Assembly (NCBI RefSeq): GCF_000422665.1
Contig: NZ_AUGM01000004.1
Span: 248,001 to 312,000 of the forward strand
DNA: 64,000 nucleotides
DNA from: Ferrimonas senticii DSM 18821
Lineage (GTDB): Bacteria > Pseudomonadota > Gammaproteobacteria > Enterobacterales > Shewanellaceae
Direction of reading: 5' to 3'
Under the pieces are notes generated by a model. That model was not told the origin of the DNA, ran no database searches, and was given only the letters and a program-made list of their open reading frames with translations. Positions 24,272 to 32,470 of the stretch are shown here, in pieces. A program made the translations under genes and the position numbers. The first letter of the stretch is position 1, and every line of letters begins with the position of its first letter.

Positions 24272-26047
24272 ATGGCGCACAGCGAAGAACTCCGACATGC
24301 CGCGCGGCGGCTGTTCCTTATTCATCGAACCCCCGACGAGATCGCCAACGAACTGCAGCTGGCGCGTTCCACCGTTTATGCGTGGATTTCTCGCTACAAC
24401 TGGGCTGAACAGCTCAGCGAATTTGGCTTGATGGAATCAATAGAACGGCGGGTGCAATGCTTGCTGCTGGTTGATGACAAAACCCCAGCCCAGCTAAAAG
24501 AGTTGGATCTGCTGATGGAACGCCACGTCAAACTGATGGTCAGTCGCGCCCGCAGTGAAGCCAGCACCCAAGCGGCCGCCGCCAAGCAGCTCGACAGTGG
24601 TGGTGCCGACACCGCTGGCGCCCCAAGAAGTGGACGGCGTAAGAAAGAGAAGCCGGTTAAAAATGACGTCAGCAAACTGACCGAAGAAGACTTGGCCAAG
24701 TGGCTGGATATGCTCTATCCGTTCCAGCGAGTAATGCACGACAACATTCATCAGCGCATTCGCAACACCTTGAAGTCGCGCCAGATTGGCTGGACCTATT
24801 ACTGCAGCGGCGAAGCACTGTGTCGCGCCATCAGTGACGGCGCAGATCACATCTTCCTGTCAGCCAGTCGCGCCCAGGCGGAAGTGTTCCGCTCGTACAT
24901 CATCAAGATTGCCCAGCAGCTGTGGGATATCGAGCTCAGCGGCAATCCACTGGTGCTGCACACAGCTAAAGGCAAAGCCACTTTGCGGTTCTTGGGTACC
25001 AACGCCAACACCGCCCAATCCTATTCCGGCCACCTGTATGTGGATGAATACTTCTGGATGCGCGACTTTGCCAAAATCAAAACCGTATCCAGCGCCATCG
25101 CCACCCATAAACGCTGGACGCTAACCTACTTTTCCACCCCATCCAGTGAAGAACATCCAGCCTATGGCTTCTGGACCGGTGACGAGTGGAAAGGCACCGA
25201 TAGCAAGCGACAGGCCACCCCCTTTCCGAAATTTGATGAACTGCGCGACGGCGGCCGCCTGTGTCCTGATGGTCAGTGGCGCTTGGTGGTCACCATGGAA
25301 GATGCGGTGGCGATGGGCTTTGACCTGGTAGACATCGACCAGCTGCGTGACGAACGCAGTGATCACGAATGGCAAAACCTGTTCTGCTGCAAGTTCGTCA
25401 GCAGTGCTGATGCCATCTTCCCGCTTAACAAAGTGATGCGCTGCATGACCGATGCTGGGCTGTGGACCGATGTCGAGTGGGGCGCGGCTAATCCTTACGC
25501 GATGCGACCGGTGTGGTTGGGTTATGACCCCAGCCGCACGACCGATCCCGCGTCACTGGTGGCGATTGCCCCTGCCGATGACTTCAAACAACCGCATCGC
25601 TTACTAGAACGGGTGCGGCTAAAGGGGATGTCAGCCCGTTATCAGGCCGAGCAGATCATCAAGATGTGCGGCAAATACAACGTCACCCACATCGGCATCG
25701 ACCGAACAGGTATTGGCCATGACGTTTACGACCTCGTTTATGAAAAATTCCCCGGCATCACCCAAGGCTTTCACTACAGCGTCGAAACCAAAAACACGCT
25801 GGTGCAAAAGATGCTGGATGTGCTGGATAACAAACGGCTGCTGTGGGATGCCGACTACAAAGACATTGCCCTGTCGTTTCTGGCAATTCGGCGGGTGGTT
25901 ACCCGTAGCGGCAACGGCATGACCTTCGCCGCCAACCGAACCAAAGAAACCGGCCATGCCGACGACTTCTTTGCCATCGCCCATGCGCTGGCCAAAGAAC
26001 CCCTTAACTGTGGATCAGAGAGAAAAAGTACGTGGAACCTGTATTAA
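24272..26047 (+). CDS. Terminase large subunit (gpP-like)
   Basis: 591 aa from ATG 24272 (MAHSEELRHAARRLFLIHRT) with GAGG upstream; the frame is open further left but without support. N-terminal HTH (DEIANELQLARSTVYAWISR), an ATPase domain with the Walker B-like stretch LYVDEYFWM, and a C-terminal nuclease (GYDPSRTTDPASLVAIAP; HIGIDRTGIGHDVYDLV). Packages DNA into procapsids. Overlaps the portal gene by 16 bp. Confidence 0.92.
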   Translation: MAHSEELRHAARRLFLIHRTPDEIANELQLARSTVYAWISRYNWAEQLSEFGLMESIERRVQCLLLVDDKTPAQLKELDLLMERHVKLMVSRARSEASTQAAAAKQLDSGGADTAGAPRSGRRKKEKPVKNDVSKLTEEDLAKWLDMLYPFQRVMHDNIHQRIRNTLKSRQIGWTYYCSGEALCRAISDGADHIFLSASRAQAEVFRSYIIKIAQQLWDIELSGNPLVLHTAKGKATLRFLGTNANTAQSYSGHLYVDEYFWMRDFAKIKTVSSAIATHKRWTLTYFSTPSSEEHPAYGFWTGDEWKGTDSKRQATPFPKFDELRDGGRLCPDGQWRLVVTMEDAVAMGFDLVDIDQLRDERSDHEWQNLFCCKFVSSADAIFPLNKVMRCMTDAGLWTDVEWGAANPYAMRPVWLGYDPSRTTDPASLVAIAPADDFKQPHRLLERVRLKGMSARYQAEQIIKMCGKYNVTHIGIDRTGIGHDVYDLVYEKFPGITQGFHYSVETKNTLVQKMLDVLDNKRLLWDADYKDIALSFLAIRRVVTRSGNGMTFAANRTKETGHADDFFAIAHALAKEPLNCGSERKSTWNLY

Positions 26048-27054
26048 CTCAAGCCAGCGACAATCCGGTGATGGCCTTTAGCTTTGGCCATGCCGAACCA
26101 CTGCTGAAAGATTCGTGGCTAACCGACATGGCGGGCGTCAATCTCGATTTAGAATTTAACCACTATGTGCCGCCAATCGACCGCAAGCTGCTGTACCAAG
26201 CGGCCAACACCAACGCCTATCTGGGGCCGGTATTGATGGCGCGGCGCAATATGGTGCTAAACGCCATCATCACTAACGGCCAGCTAAGCCGCGGTGCGCT
26301 TGGTCCCTGCATCCACAACTACCTGTGGTTTGGAGACATGGCGCTGCTGAAGCTGCGCAACAACATCGGCCAAGTGGCGGCGGTGGCGCCGTTATCCTCT
26401 TACTACCTGCGCCGCCGTCCTGATGGCGGCTTTAATTATCTGCAGGAAGACAGCGACGGGGTGATCACCGTTAAGCGTTATCGCGCCGATGATGTGGCGT
26501 TCCTGGGACAATACGATCCGCTGCAGCAGCTGTACGGCGTACCGGATTACATCGGCGGGCTGCAAAGCGCGATGCTTAATAGTGATGCCACCATGTTTAA
26601 GCGCCGCTACTACAAGAACGGCGCCCACATGGGTTACATCCTCTACACCTCGGATCCCAAACTCAGCGAAGACGATAAGAGCAAAATCGAACAGGCGTTG
26701 GCGGGCAGTAAAGGCGCGGGCAACTTCCGCAACATGTTTATCAACATTCCAGACGGGCAAGAGAAGGGCATTCAGGTGATCCCCATTGGCGATTTCAGCT
26801 CGAAAGACCAGTTTGCTAGTGCTAAGAACATTACCGCCCAGGACGTGTTAACCGCCAATCGTTTCCCCGCTGGGATGGCGGGGATCATCCCTCAAGGTGC
26901 GGCCAGTTTGGGTGATGCCCTAAAAACCGATGCGGTTTATCAACAAAACGAAGTGCAACCGTTGGCCCATGATCTGGTTGAGTTCATTAACAGCGACCCA
27001 GACTTAGCCCGACTGGGGCGGTTATCGGTAAAACCGCTGGTCACCGAAGCCTAA
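26032..27054 (+). CDS. Portal protein (gpQ-like)
   Basis: 340 aa, GTG start at 26032 inside the terminase 3' end. P2 portal family segments: GDMALLKLRNNIGQVAAVAP, VPDYIGGLQSAMLNSDATMF and RRYYKNGAHMGYI. Forms the dodecameric ring at the head vertex. A terminator follows 7 bp downstream. Confidence 0.93.
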   Translation: MEPVLTQASDNPVMAFSFGHAEPLLKDSWLTDMAGVNLDLEFNHYVPPIDRKLLYQAANTNAYLGPVLMARRNMVLNAIITNGQLSRGALGPCIHNYLWFGDMALLKLRNNIGQVAAVAPLSSYYLRRRPDGGFNYLQEDSDGVITVKRYRADDVAFLGQYDPLQQLYGVPDYIGGLQSAMLNSDATMFKRRYYKNGAHMGYILYTSDPKLSEDDKSKIEQALAGSKGAGNFRNMFINIPDGQEKGIQVIPIGDFSSKDQFASAKNITAQDVLTANRFPAGMAGIIPQGAASLGDALKTDAVYQQNEVQPLAHDLVEFINSDPDLARLGRLSVKPLVTEA

Positions 27055-27061
27055 AACCACA

Positions 27062-27083
27062 AAGCCCCGCAAATGCGGGGCTT
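27062..27083. terminator. Bidirectional terminator between portal gene and rha
   Basis: AAGCCCCGC-AAAT-GCGGGGCTT followed by TT on the plus strand; serves two convergent genes. Confidence 0.85.
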
Positions 27084-27089
27084 TTGTTA

Positions 27090-27740
27090 TCAAGCTTGAA
27101 TACTATCGAGCATGGCCACGGGCGCTGGCAGATAGTGCAGGGCTTGACGAGTGATGGTGGTGTGGCGCTTGGCGGAGTCAACAAATCCTTGCAGGGCACA
27201 GATGGCAAAATCCAGTTCGCTTAATGGTATGCGAGTTTCAGAATACTTATTGCCTTGCAGGTTTTTGACAATGCAGGCCATCGCATCGGCATTTTGCTTT
27301 ACCCCTTGGGCACTTTGCTCAAGGGCGCGAAGCAGTTCTCTAGGGATTGGGGCGTTACGAACTACGCCGTCATTGGCTGGATAGTATTGGCAAGGCTGAC
27401 TAGGTTGCAGTTCACTGGCCATGCGATTGAATTCGTTGATGTAGGCTTCTTTGATGGCGGCGGCTTGCTTGCCGGAAAAACCCATTACCAAAAACATAAA
27501 GCCGTCTTTGGTCATTTGATACACCTTGAATGGACGGCTTGCACCGCTACCTATGGCGATATTTTGAACATGGGCTGAAAAGTTAGCTGATGCAAATTCG
27601 GCTGAGCAATCAAGGGATTCAAGCTTGCGAAGGACGTTCTTGTGCTGTTTACCAAATGCTTTGGCAACCAGTAGGGATGAGGTAGTTGGCTGGCCTTGAT
27701 GGGCGCGAACGGCATTGGCCGGAATAACGTGGTTGGTCAT
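27090..27740 (-). CDS. Rha-family phage regulatory protein
   Basis: 216 aa. The N-terminal half (~20-110) is a Rha domain: SSLLVAKAFGKQHKNVLRKL, then YQMTKDGFMFLVMGFSGKQA and AYINEFNRM. Rha proteins are phage regulators/antirepressor relatives. The C-terminal half (PIPRELLRALEQSAQG...) is helical. A GAGAGG ribosome site precedes the ATG, and ~45 nt before the start lies one copy of TTAGGAACC that can pair with the upstream C4-like RNA (27772-27985). It is separated from the early operon by that structured region, which suggests its own post-transcriptional control. Confidence 0.78.
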   Translation of the reverse strand: MTNHVIPANAVRAHQGQPTTSSLLVAKAFGKQHKNVLRKLESLDCSAEFASANFSAHVQNIAIGSGASRPFKVYQMTKDGFMFLVMGFSGKQAAAIKEAYINEFNRMASELQPSQPCQYYPANDGVVRNAPIPRELLRALEQSAQGVKQNADAMACIVKNLQGNKYSETRIPLSELDFAICALQGFVDSAKRHTTITRQALHYLPAPVAMLDSIQA

Positions 27741-27771
27741 GGTGAGACCCTCTCGGAATAAGAAGTTATCT

Positions 27772-27985
27772 CCACCACTAACAGGTTCCTAATCTATTGG
27801 TGGTGGGCTGAGCGAGGTTAGGAACTACCGCTTCCAAGAATACGGCCCGACCGAAGTCGGCCTCACCCAGCCCCCCATAGACAATTGGGTGCGGCTAGGC
27901 CTGCGATCTTAAACCGATAGAACGGTGGTATCGCATCTTGGAATCTGCGGGGTTCCTAATCCCGGAGTTGGATTTTGCCAACTCG
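27772..27985 (-). ncRNA. C4-like antisense/leader RNA upstream of rha
   Basis: About 210 bp without an ORF, packed with stems: 27965-27971/27978-27984 (GAGTTGG/CCAACTC), 27902-27907/27930-27935 enclosing 27913-27916/27923-27926, 27864-27869/27886-27891, a CGAA-loop stem near 27844-27862, and 27772-27778/27800-27806. On the minus strand GTTCCTAA-complement elements occur three times: TTAGGAAC at 27952-27959 and 27785-27792, and its partner GTTCCTAAC at 27817-27825. The partner can therefore pair either within the RNA or with the rha leader. This layout is that of the phage P1/P7 C4 RNA, which represses ant. Rfam RF01695 is the model to test. Confidence 0.6.
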
Positions 27986-28048
27986 ACGGCAGGATATGGC
28001 TGGCTCAAATTCATGTCAATAACCTAATAAATCGATTAGTTCAGTTTG

Positions 28049-28072
28049 TGATGATCACAATTGTGGTCATCA
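28049..28072. repeat. 24-bp palindrome
   Basis: TGATGATCACAA/TTGTGGTCATCA, one G-T mismatch. Lies 9 bp from a second palindrome (28081-28102). Could be a protein-binding site or part of a 3' hairpin of the Ogr-like gene. Confidence 0.6.
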
Positions 28073-28080
28073 TCCTTAGC

Positions 28081-28102
28081 ATCAGCTCAATTTTGAGCTG
28101 AT
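28081..28102 (-). terminator. Perfect palindrome just past the Ogr-like gene
   Basis: ATCAGCTCAA-TT-TTGAGCTGAT, beginning 3 bp after the stop codon on the minus strand. Ten-base-pair stem with no T tract; likely transcript end or RNA-processing hairpin that separates the early operon from the C4-like RNA. Confidence 0.55.
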
Positions 28103-28104
28103 GG

Positions 28105-28353
28105 TCAGGCGGTCACTTGGTTAATAAACAGTTGCATCTGTTCGGCTGGCATCGCTCGCACTAAATCCACCAGCACCCGCTGGTTGGCTTGCAGCCCCGG
28201 ATTCAGGGTGTGGCGGTAGCTCCATTCCGCCACGAACGTGTGACCACAGTGCGGATTGGTGCAGCAGCAGTACATCTTGGCGTAACCGGGAATTGCATCA
28301 CTGGTGGACTGAATTCGCGCTTTCTCGCCACACTCTTTGCAGGTTACGCGCAT
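28105..28353 (-). CDS. Ogr/Delta-like zinc-binding late-gene activator
   Basis: 82 aa. Four-cysteine zinc motif: CKECGEKARI (Cys5, Cys8) and CCCTNPHCGHTF (around residues 28-37), the arrangement of P2 Ogr and P4 Delta, which contact RNA polymerase alpha at late promoters. It is the last gene of the early operon. Its start overlaps the upstream gene. Confidence 0.85.
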   Translation of the reverse strand: MRVTCKECGEKARIQSTSDAIPGYAKMYCCCTNPHCGHTFVAEWSYRHTLNPGLQANQRVLVDLVRAMPAEQMQLFINQVTA

Positions 28354-28610
28354 TGCTGCATCCCTTTAAAACCTGCCCAGTCCATCTCTTTGATGCGTTC
28401 CACGGTGGTGGCCACCGTCTCCAGCTGTTGTGACGCCTTGCGGGCGTTGGAGCCATCCGCGCCATTAATCTTGGCGGCGCTTTTTAGCGGCACCCCACGG
28501 CAGTAGTGGTCTTCTAGGCTGGCGATGATCGCTTCGGATTTGATGGCGGTCAGGCTTAACAGCGCTTGGATGCGCGGCAGAGGCTCGCGCCCAGGTAAAA
28601 GCATGTTCAT
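28344..28610 (-). CDS. PapB/FocB-like small DNA-binding regulator
   Basis: 88 aa. The segment LLSLTAIKSEAIIASLEDHY..GVPLKSAAKINGADGSN..KASQQLETV follows the HTH pattern of PapB/KorA-like regulators. It sits between the replication initiator and the Ogr-like activator, so a role in timing early to late expression or copy control is plausible. Overlaps the downstream gene by 10 bp. Confidence 0.55.
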   Translation of the reverse strand: MNMLLPGREPLPRIQALLSLTAIKSEAIIASLEDHYCRGVPLKSAAKINGADGSNARKASQQLETVATTVERIKEMDWAGFKGMQQCA

Positions 28611-28618
28611 GTTGTCTC

Positions 28619-30742
28619 CTATAGGGTGCCCAATTCACGCACTTGGCCGTCTTCAAGGCGCCAGCGGGTGCCATCGAAGCCCATCACGGTGTTGCCGTGT
28701 CGTAAATCGTCAAGCTGGTGGAGTGGAATTCGCACTGCCGAGGCAAAAGCCGCCAGTGGATCAGTCGGTTTTGCCATCGGTCGGTCGATCACTCGGTGGC
28801 CAATGTCATGGTTCACCAGTCGTGGCCGACCCTCTGAATCGTACTCCGTACACTTATTGTTAGTGCTCCGAGAACGGCAGCTGTCGCTGCCTTTAGAAGC
28901 CGCGCCGGCGGCGCGAAAAGCCCACACCTTCGAGCGAGTGCGGATGTTGATTGGGTATTCGGTGCCGATCTGCACGCCAACCATCTTGGTTTGCGCTTCG
29001 CCGTATTTATTGCAGCCGTTATCCTCTTTTAAGCCTTTCAGGCCAATCGCCAGAGCGGTTTTCACAAAAGCTTTCCAGTCGCCAGAACAGGCGGCGGCAC
29101 GGACCAAGCCAACGCGGTCTAGGCCATTGGCATCAGCCGCAATGCGGCGGGTTTCACGGTACAGGCCAGCGGTCATCACTAAGCCACCGAAGGAGAACTG
29201 ACGAATGCGGTTGCGGGTTGCCCAAGTGCGAACGTTGATCACCACCTCGTTAGCAGGGCGGCCAGTGTCGTCATCAATCAGGTTGTCCACTTCCGACAGG
29301 CTGACGTTCTTGGCGATGTACTTCGCCACGTAGCCAACGGCAGAACCTTTGGTTGGGTCAATCGCTTTCCAGTCAAAGCGGTTTTCAACGCCGCGGTCGG
29401 TGGCGTCTTCGGCGCTGACGTATTCGCGGCAAATGTCGCGCAGGGCGGTGGCGTTTTCACGGTGGCAGAAAAACAGGATGTGCCAGTGCGGGGTGCCATC
29501 AACGTGCGGTTCAACCCCACGGAAATAGCGGTATTCAATTTCATCGCGCTTTAGCTTGGCGCGGATCTTTGCCCAAACGCCGTTAAGGGCGCGTTGGCCA
29601 TCTTTTGGCGAAGCGCCGTTGTATTTGTTGTTCAACTTGGTGCCCTGGGCGCGCATCCGGTGGTACTTACTTGGTAGAGTAAAGGTCGCCATAAAGCCAA
29701 CCATGCCATCTTCTTCGGCCAGCTCTTGCAGACCACGGGCACGAACCATCAAGTCGATGCGGCGCAGCTCGGGGTTAGAGACACTGGCGTTAACCGCATC
29801 GCGCAGGCTGATCACCTCGTCGTCTTCGCTCACCAGCTCTTGGCCGTTAATCCAATCGTTTTGGGCGCGACGGCGGGAACGGAACTGGCGCACCGCTTCT
29901 TTACTGGCATAAGGTGATCGGCCACTACCATTGCCAACGTTGCCGCAGACAATTTGCAGATGTTCATTGCACAGATCGCGGGCTTCACGAATTCGCCGTG
30001 CCCACCAATCCTCGCAAATCATCTTTTGGATTTGGCACTCGCCCTTGGCGATGAACAGTTCCTCACCGACTTCAAGTAAGTCCGGCAGCTGCGGGTGGCG
30101 AATGCCCTTGGTACGGCAAAATGCCGCTAATGCTTGATGCGCGGCCTCGATGTTTTCAGCGTAGCCAGTCAGTTCGCTGTGGGCGCAGTGGGTAAAAATC
30201 TCGAAGGCGCGGGTCGCAAGGTTCAATGCCAAGCGATCGGCGACGGCCTCATTGCGCAGTTGGCTGGCCTTAGTAAAAACCGGATATTGCTTCAGTACGC
30301 CCTGCACAAAGTCGATCTGCTGTCGCGCCCAGATGTTGGCACTGCGCAGTGGATCTTTGGCGGTAAGCGAATAGGCGCGGCGTTGCCACTCTTGTTTCAC
30401 GTAGGCAGCGAATCGCTGCGGGATCATCACCAGCTGCTGTTCAAGCCATGCGGTTGAATCGCGATAGGGGCGAGTTTGGCTTAACGCGGTTTGCTGGTAT
30501 GCCGGGCGCTGCTGGCTGGCCGCAACATGGGCGGCGGTTAACTTAGGTTCATCCGCTTCAAACAGCGACATCTGATTGCGGCTAGTCGGCAACTGGTCAA
30601 CTTGCTGCTCAAGCGAGGCGATCATATCAGCGGCTTGCCAACGATGATTGGCGCTAACGCGGCCTGCGTTAACGCCATCATCGCTGCTAAACAGCGGATA
30701 TTGCTCGGCTGAGCTTACAGAGTTGAACTGAGTTTGCGGCAT
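28619..30742 (-). CDS. Phage replication initiator, HUH endonuclease (gpA-like)
   Basis: 707 aa from the ATG at 30742 (MPQTQFNSVSSAEQYPLFSS). HUH metal-binding motif at HVDGTPHWHILFF and the two-tyrosine motif YVAKYIAKN ~80 residues later identify a rolling-circle initiator of the P2 gpA family (Phage_GPA). It nicks the phage origin, often located within its own gene, and joins replicated strands. N-terminal ~150 residues are less conserved. The largest gene of the early operon. Confidence 0.93.
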   Translation of the reverse strand: MPQTQFNSVSSAEQYPLFSSDDGVNAGRVSANHRWQAADMIASLEQQVDQLPTSRNQMSLFEADEPKLTAAHVAASQQRPAYQQTALSQTRPYRDSTAWLEQQLVMIPQRFAAYVKQEWQRRAYSLTAKDPLRSANIWARQQIDFVQGVLKQYPVFTKASQLRNEAVADRLALNLATRAFEIFTHCAHSELTGYAENIEAAHQALAAFCRTKGIRHPQLPDLLEVGEELFIAKGECQIQKMICEDWWARRIREARDLCNEHLQIVCGNVGNGSGRSPYASKEAVRQFRSRRRAQNDWINGQELVSEDDEVISLRDAVNASVSNPELRRIDLMVRARGLQELAEEDGMVGFMATFTLPSKYHRMRAQGTKLNNKYNGASPKDGQRALNGVWAKIRAKLKRDEIEYRYFRGVEPHVDGTPHWHILFFCHRENATALRDICREYVSAEDATDRGVENRFDWKAIDPTKGSAVGYVAKYIAKNVSLSEVDNLIDDDTGRPANEVVINVRTWATRNRIRQFSFGGLVMTAGLYRETRRIAADANGLDRVGLVRAAACSGDWKAFVKTALAIGLKGLKEDNGCNKYGEAQTKMVGVQIGTEYPINIRTRSKVWAFRAAGAASKGSDSCRSRSTNNKCTEYDSEGRPRLVNHDIGHRVIDRPMAKPTDPLAAFASAVRIPLHQLDDLRHGNTVMGFDGTRWRLEDGQVRELGTL

Positions 30743-30746
30743 TCGT

Positions 30747-30923
30747 TCAGTCGTCGGCTTCGTTAGTGATGGTGACAAATACAGGGGTTGGCTCTTTGCT
30801 TGGTAACCGCCAGTGGGGAATGCGGCGGTCTAACCATTCGATGGGATCAGCGATGCCATGTCGCTTTACCTCATCCACCACTGCCGCAAGCTCTGGCGAC
30901 AGTGGCTGATTGATGTTGTTCAT
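30747..30923 (-). CDS. Small early prophage protein, unknown
   Basis: 58 aa (MNNINQPLSPELAAVVDEVK). Contains DPIEWLDRRIPHWRLP and an acidic end. No recognised family. Position immediately before the replication initiator and tight spacing support it as a real gene. Confidence 0.5.
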   Translation of the reverse strand: MNNINQPLSPELAAVVDEVKRHGIADPIEWLDRRIPHWRLPSKEPTPVFVTITNEADD

Positions 30924-30925
30924 AA

Positions 30926-31231
30926 CTAAGCCGCTTGGCTGGCAGATTGAATGGCGGCTTTGGCCTTTTGGTCTTTGTATGCCCACAGGCGCCACTCTAG
31001 TGGGTGCGGGCGATCTGCTCGGTCTAGCAAACATTTGGCGGCGTTGTGCAGCATCTTAAAAGCGCCGGCGCCATAAAGGTCGCAGTGCACGAGTTCGCCC
31101 ATCGCAAAACTTGCGAGCGCATGACTGCTGGCAATTCTTTCGGCTTCATGGGTTGCTGACGCCGCGCGACGTTGGTGGCTGTATAAGTCATTCCACAGAC
31201 GGCGATGTGGGCTCATGGTCTTTTTCATCAC
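30926..31231 (-). CDS. Small early prophage protein, unknown
   Basis: 101 aa (MMKKTMSPHRRLWNDLYSHQ), preceded by AAAGGAA. Helical, with DLYGAGAFKMLHNAAKCLLD in the middle and an Ala/Gln-rich end. No motif recognised. Co-directional with the early operon. Confidence 0.55.
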   Translation of the reverse strand: MMKKTMSPHRRLWNDLYSHQRRAASATHEAERIASSHALASFAMGELVHCDLYGAGAFKMLHNAAKCLLDRADRPHPLEWRLWAYKDQKAKAAIQSASQAA

Positions 31232-31243
31232 GCTATTCCTTTG

Positions 31244-31456
31244 TTAAGCCGCGTTGCGCTGTTTGACGATGGCCAGCAGTCGTTCGTGGGCGCGACCTGC
31301 GGTGGTGCGAATTTGAAATTCAAAGCCGTTCAAGGTGCGAACGCCATCCAAAATCTCTTGAGCTTCTTCGGCGCTTAGCAGCGATTCGCGGCCACACAGC
31401 AGCTCGCAAAACTCACGGTCCAGATAATCAAAGTGTTTCGGGCTAACCAGTTTCAT
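31244..31456 (-). CDS. Small early prophage protein, unknown
   Basis: 70 aa from the ATG at 31456 (MKLVSPKHFDYLDREFCELL), which overlaps the upstream stop by 4 bp. Helical segment SAEEAQEILDGVRTLNGFEF. No family recognised. Confidence 0.5.
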   Translation of the reverse strand: MKLVSPKHFDYLDREFCELLCGRESLLSAEEAQEILDGVRTLNGFEFQIRTTAGRAHERLLAIVKQRNAA

Positions 31457-31668
31457 TGGGCGGTTCCTGTTAAGTGGGCGGCTACCGCGTTGCAGGCAGC
31501 GGCGGGGTTTTTGTGGCTTAGGGCGCGGCGCAGTTGGCCCAATACCCACAAACCGCGTTTGCGCTGTTCGTCGCTTGGGATAGAGCTGGATGGCAAGGTG
31601 CCATCAAAGCTGGTGTGCATCAGCGCGTTGCTGTTTGGCACAGGGGTTAGGTGTTGCAGTGTTTCCAT
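31453..31668 (-). CDS. Small early prophage protein, unknown
   Basis: 71 aa from ATG 31668 (METLQHLTPVPNSNALMHTS), preceded by GGGAGA. C-terminal half is basic and helical (EQRKRGLWVLGQLRRALSHK). No family recognised. Confidence 0.5.
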   Translation of the reverse strand: METLQHLTPVPNSNALMHTSFDGTLPSSSIPSDEQRKRGLWVLGQLRRALSHKNPAAACNAVAAHLTGTAQ

Positions 31669-31687
31669 GACTGATCTCCCTGCTTGA

Positions 31688-31972
31688 TTAGGCGTTACAC
31701 CAGGTGATGCCGACTGCCGACATCTTGAAGCGGCGCGGGCCAACATGAATGCCGTCTTTCATCAGCGCGGCACGTGCCGGATAAGGCAGCTGTGGGGTGG
31801 TCACCACTTCGTTGATCTGCTGGCGCAGTTCGTGCAGCAGCTTGGTGGTGTCAGCTGCGATCGCTTTGTTGTGACGCAAGCAATGGTCGATGCCATCCAA
31901 ACAATCGTTGACGCGCTCCAAGGCATTCAACAGGCAGCGACCAACGATGGTGCTGTTCAGGTTGATGCTCAT
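31688..31972 (-). CDS. Small early prophage protein, unknown
   Basis: 94 aa from ATG 31972 (MSINLNSTIVGRCLLNALER), coupled by an ATGA overlap to the gene before it. Long helix through residue ~55, then a basic beta-like end (GPRRFKMSAVGITWC). No family recognised. Confidence 0.5.
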   Translation of the reverse strand: MSINLNSTIVGRCLLNALERVNDCLDGIDHCLRHNKAIAADTTKLLHELRQQINEVVTTPQLPYPARAALMKDGIHVGPRRFKMSAVGITWCNA

Positions 31973-32181
31973 GCTTGCATCCCCAACAGCTGCTGACGGG
32001 CAAAACCGGTGGCTTGCATCTTGCGCATTTCTGCAACGCACAGGCCGATCGGAAACACCGCTTTCACTCCACCTAAAGCCAGCTTGATCTCTTGCTCGCT
32101 TAGGCTTGGCAGTTGTCCGGCGTCTACCGCGGCCAATTTGCCGCGCAGGTTTTCAAACAGGTCAATCGATACGCGTTTCAT
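31969..32181 (-). CDS. Small early prophage protein, unknown
   Basis: 70 aa from ATG 32181 (MKRVSIDLFENLRGKLAAVD) with a GAGGGA ribosome site. The longer frame to 32358 overlaps the PrtN-like gene out of phase and is not used. SEQEIKLALGGVKAVFPIGL suggests a small helical protein. No family recognised. Confidence 0.5.
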   Translation of the reverse strand: MKRVSIDLFENLRGKLAAVDAGQLPSLSEQEIKLALGGVKAVFPIGLCVAEMRKMQATGFARQQLLGMQA

Positions 32182-32218
32182 AAAATTCCCTCTTACTGCT
32201 AATTCGTGTTGTTGCTTG

Positions 32219-32470
32219 TTAGTGAACCGAGTCGAACTCGGCTTTGGCTTCGGCCATACGGCGGTCGATGTAGTCGGCCAAGTCATCCACGTTGACGAAG
32301 AACGGGCTGCGCTGGCTGTTATCCATGCGAAACGCCGGGATTGGCAGCGACTGAGCATTGGCCTTTAGGTAGGCGGTGCGCAGGTTGATGCCGAAATAGG
32401 ATTGGCAGATCGCGCTTAGCTCGATAATCGGCTTACCAAAGGTGGCGTGCAGGGCGTAGCGAGTGTTCAT
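32219..32470 (-). CDS. PrtN-like (pyocin activator family) regulator
   Basis: 83 aa from ATG 32470 (MNTRYALHATFGKPIIELSA). The pattern ICQSYFGIN..TAYLKANAQSLPIP.FR..NSQRSPFFVNVDDLADYID fits the pyocin activator PrtN family, small DNA-binding proteins with an AlpA/excisionase-like fold. In this early operon it may be an activator or an excisionase-like factor. Its ATG overlaps the Ner-like stop by 4 bp (ATGA). Confidence 0.72.
   Translation of the reverse strand: MNTRYALHATFGKPIIELSAICQSYFGINLRTAYLKANAQSLPIPAFRMDNSQRSPFFVNVDDLADYIDRRMAEAKAEFDSVH

Noticed and set aside
27772-27985. Structured region plus variable fibre as retron or diversity-generating retroelement
   Set aside because: No reverse transcriptase gene exists in the window and no template/variable repeat pair was seen.
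28040-28075. CRP site at TGTGATGATCACA
   Set aside because: The half-sites are 3 bp apart instead of 6; better explained as part of the 24-bp palindrome.
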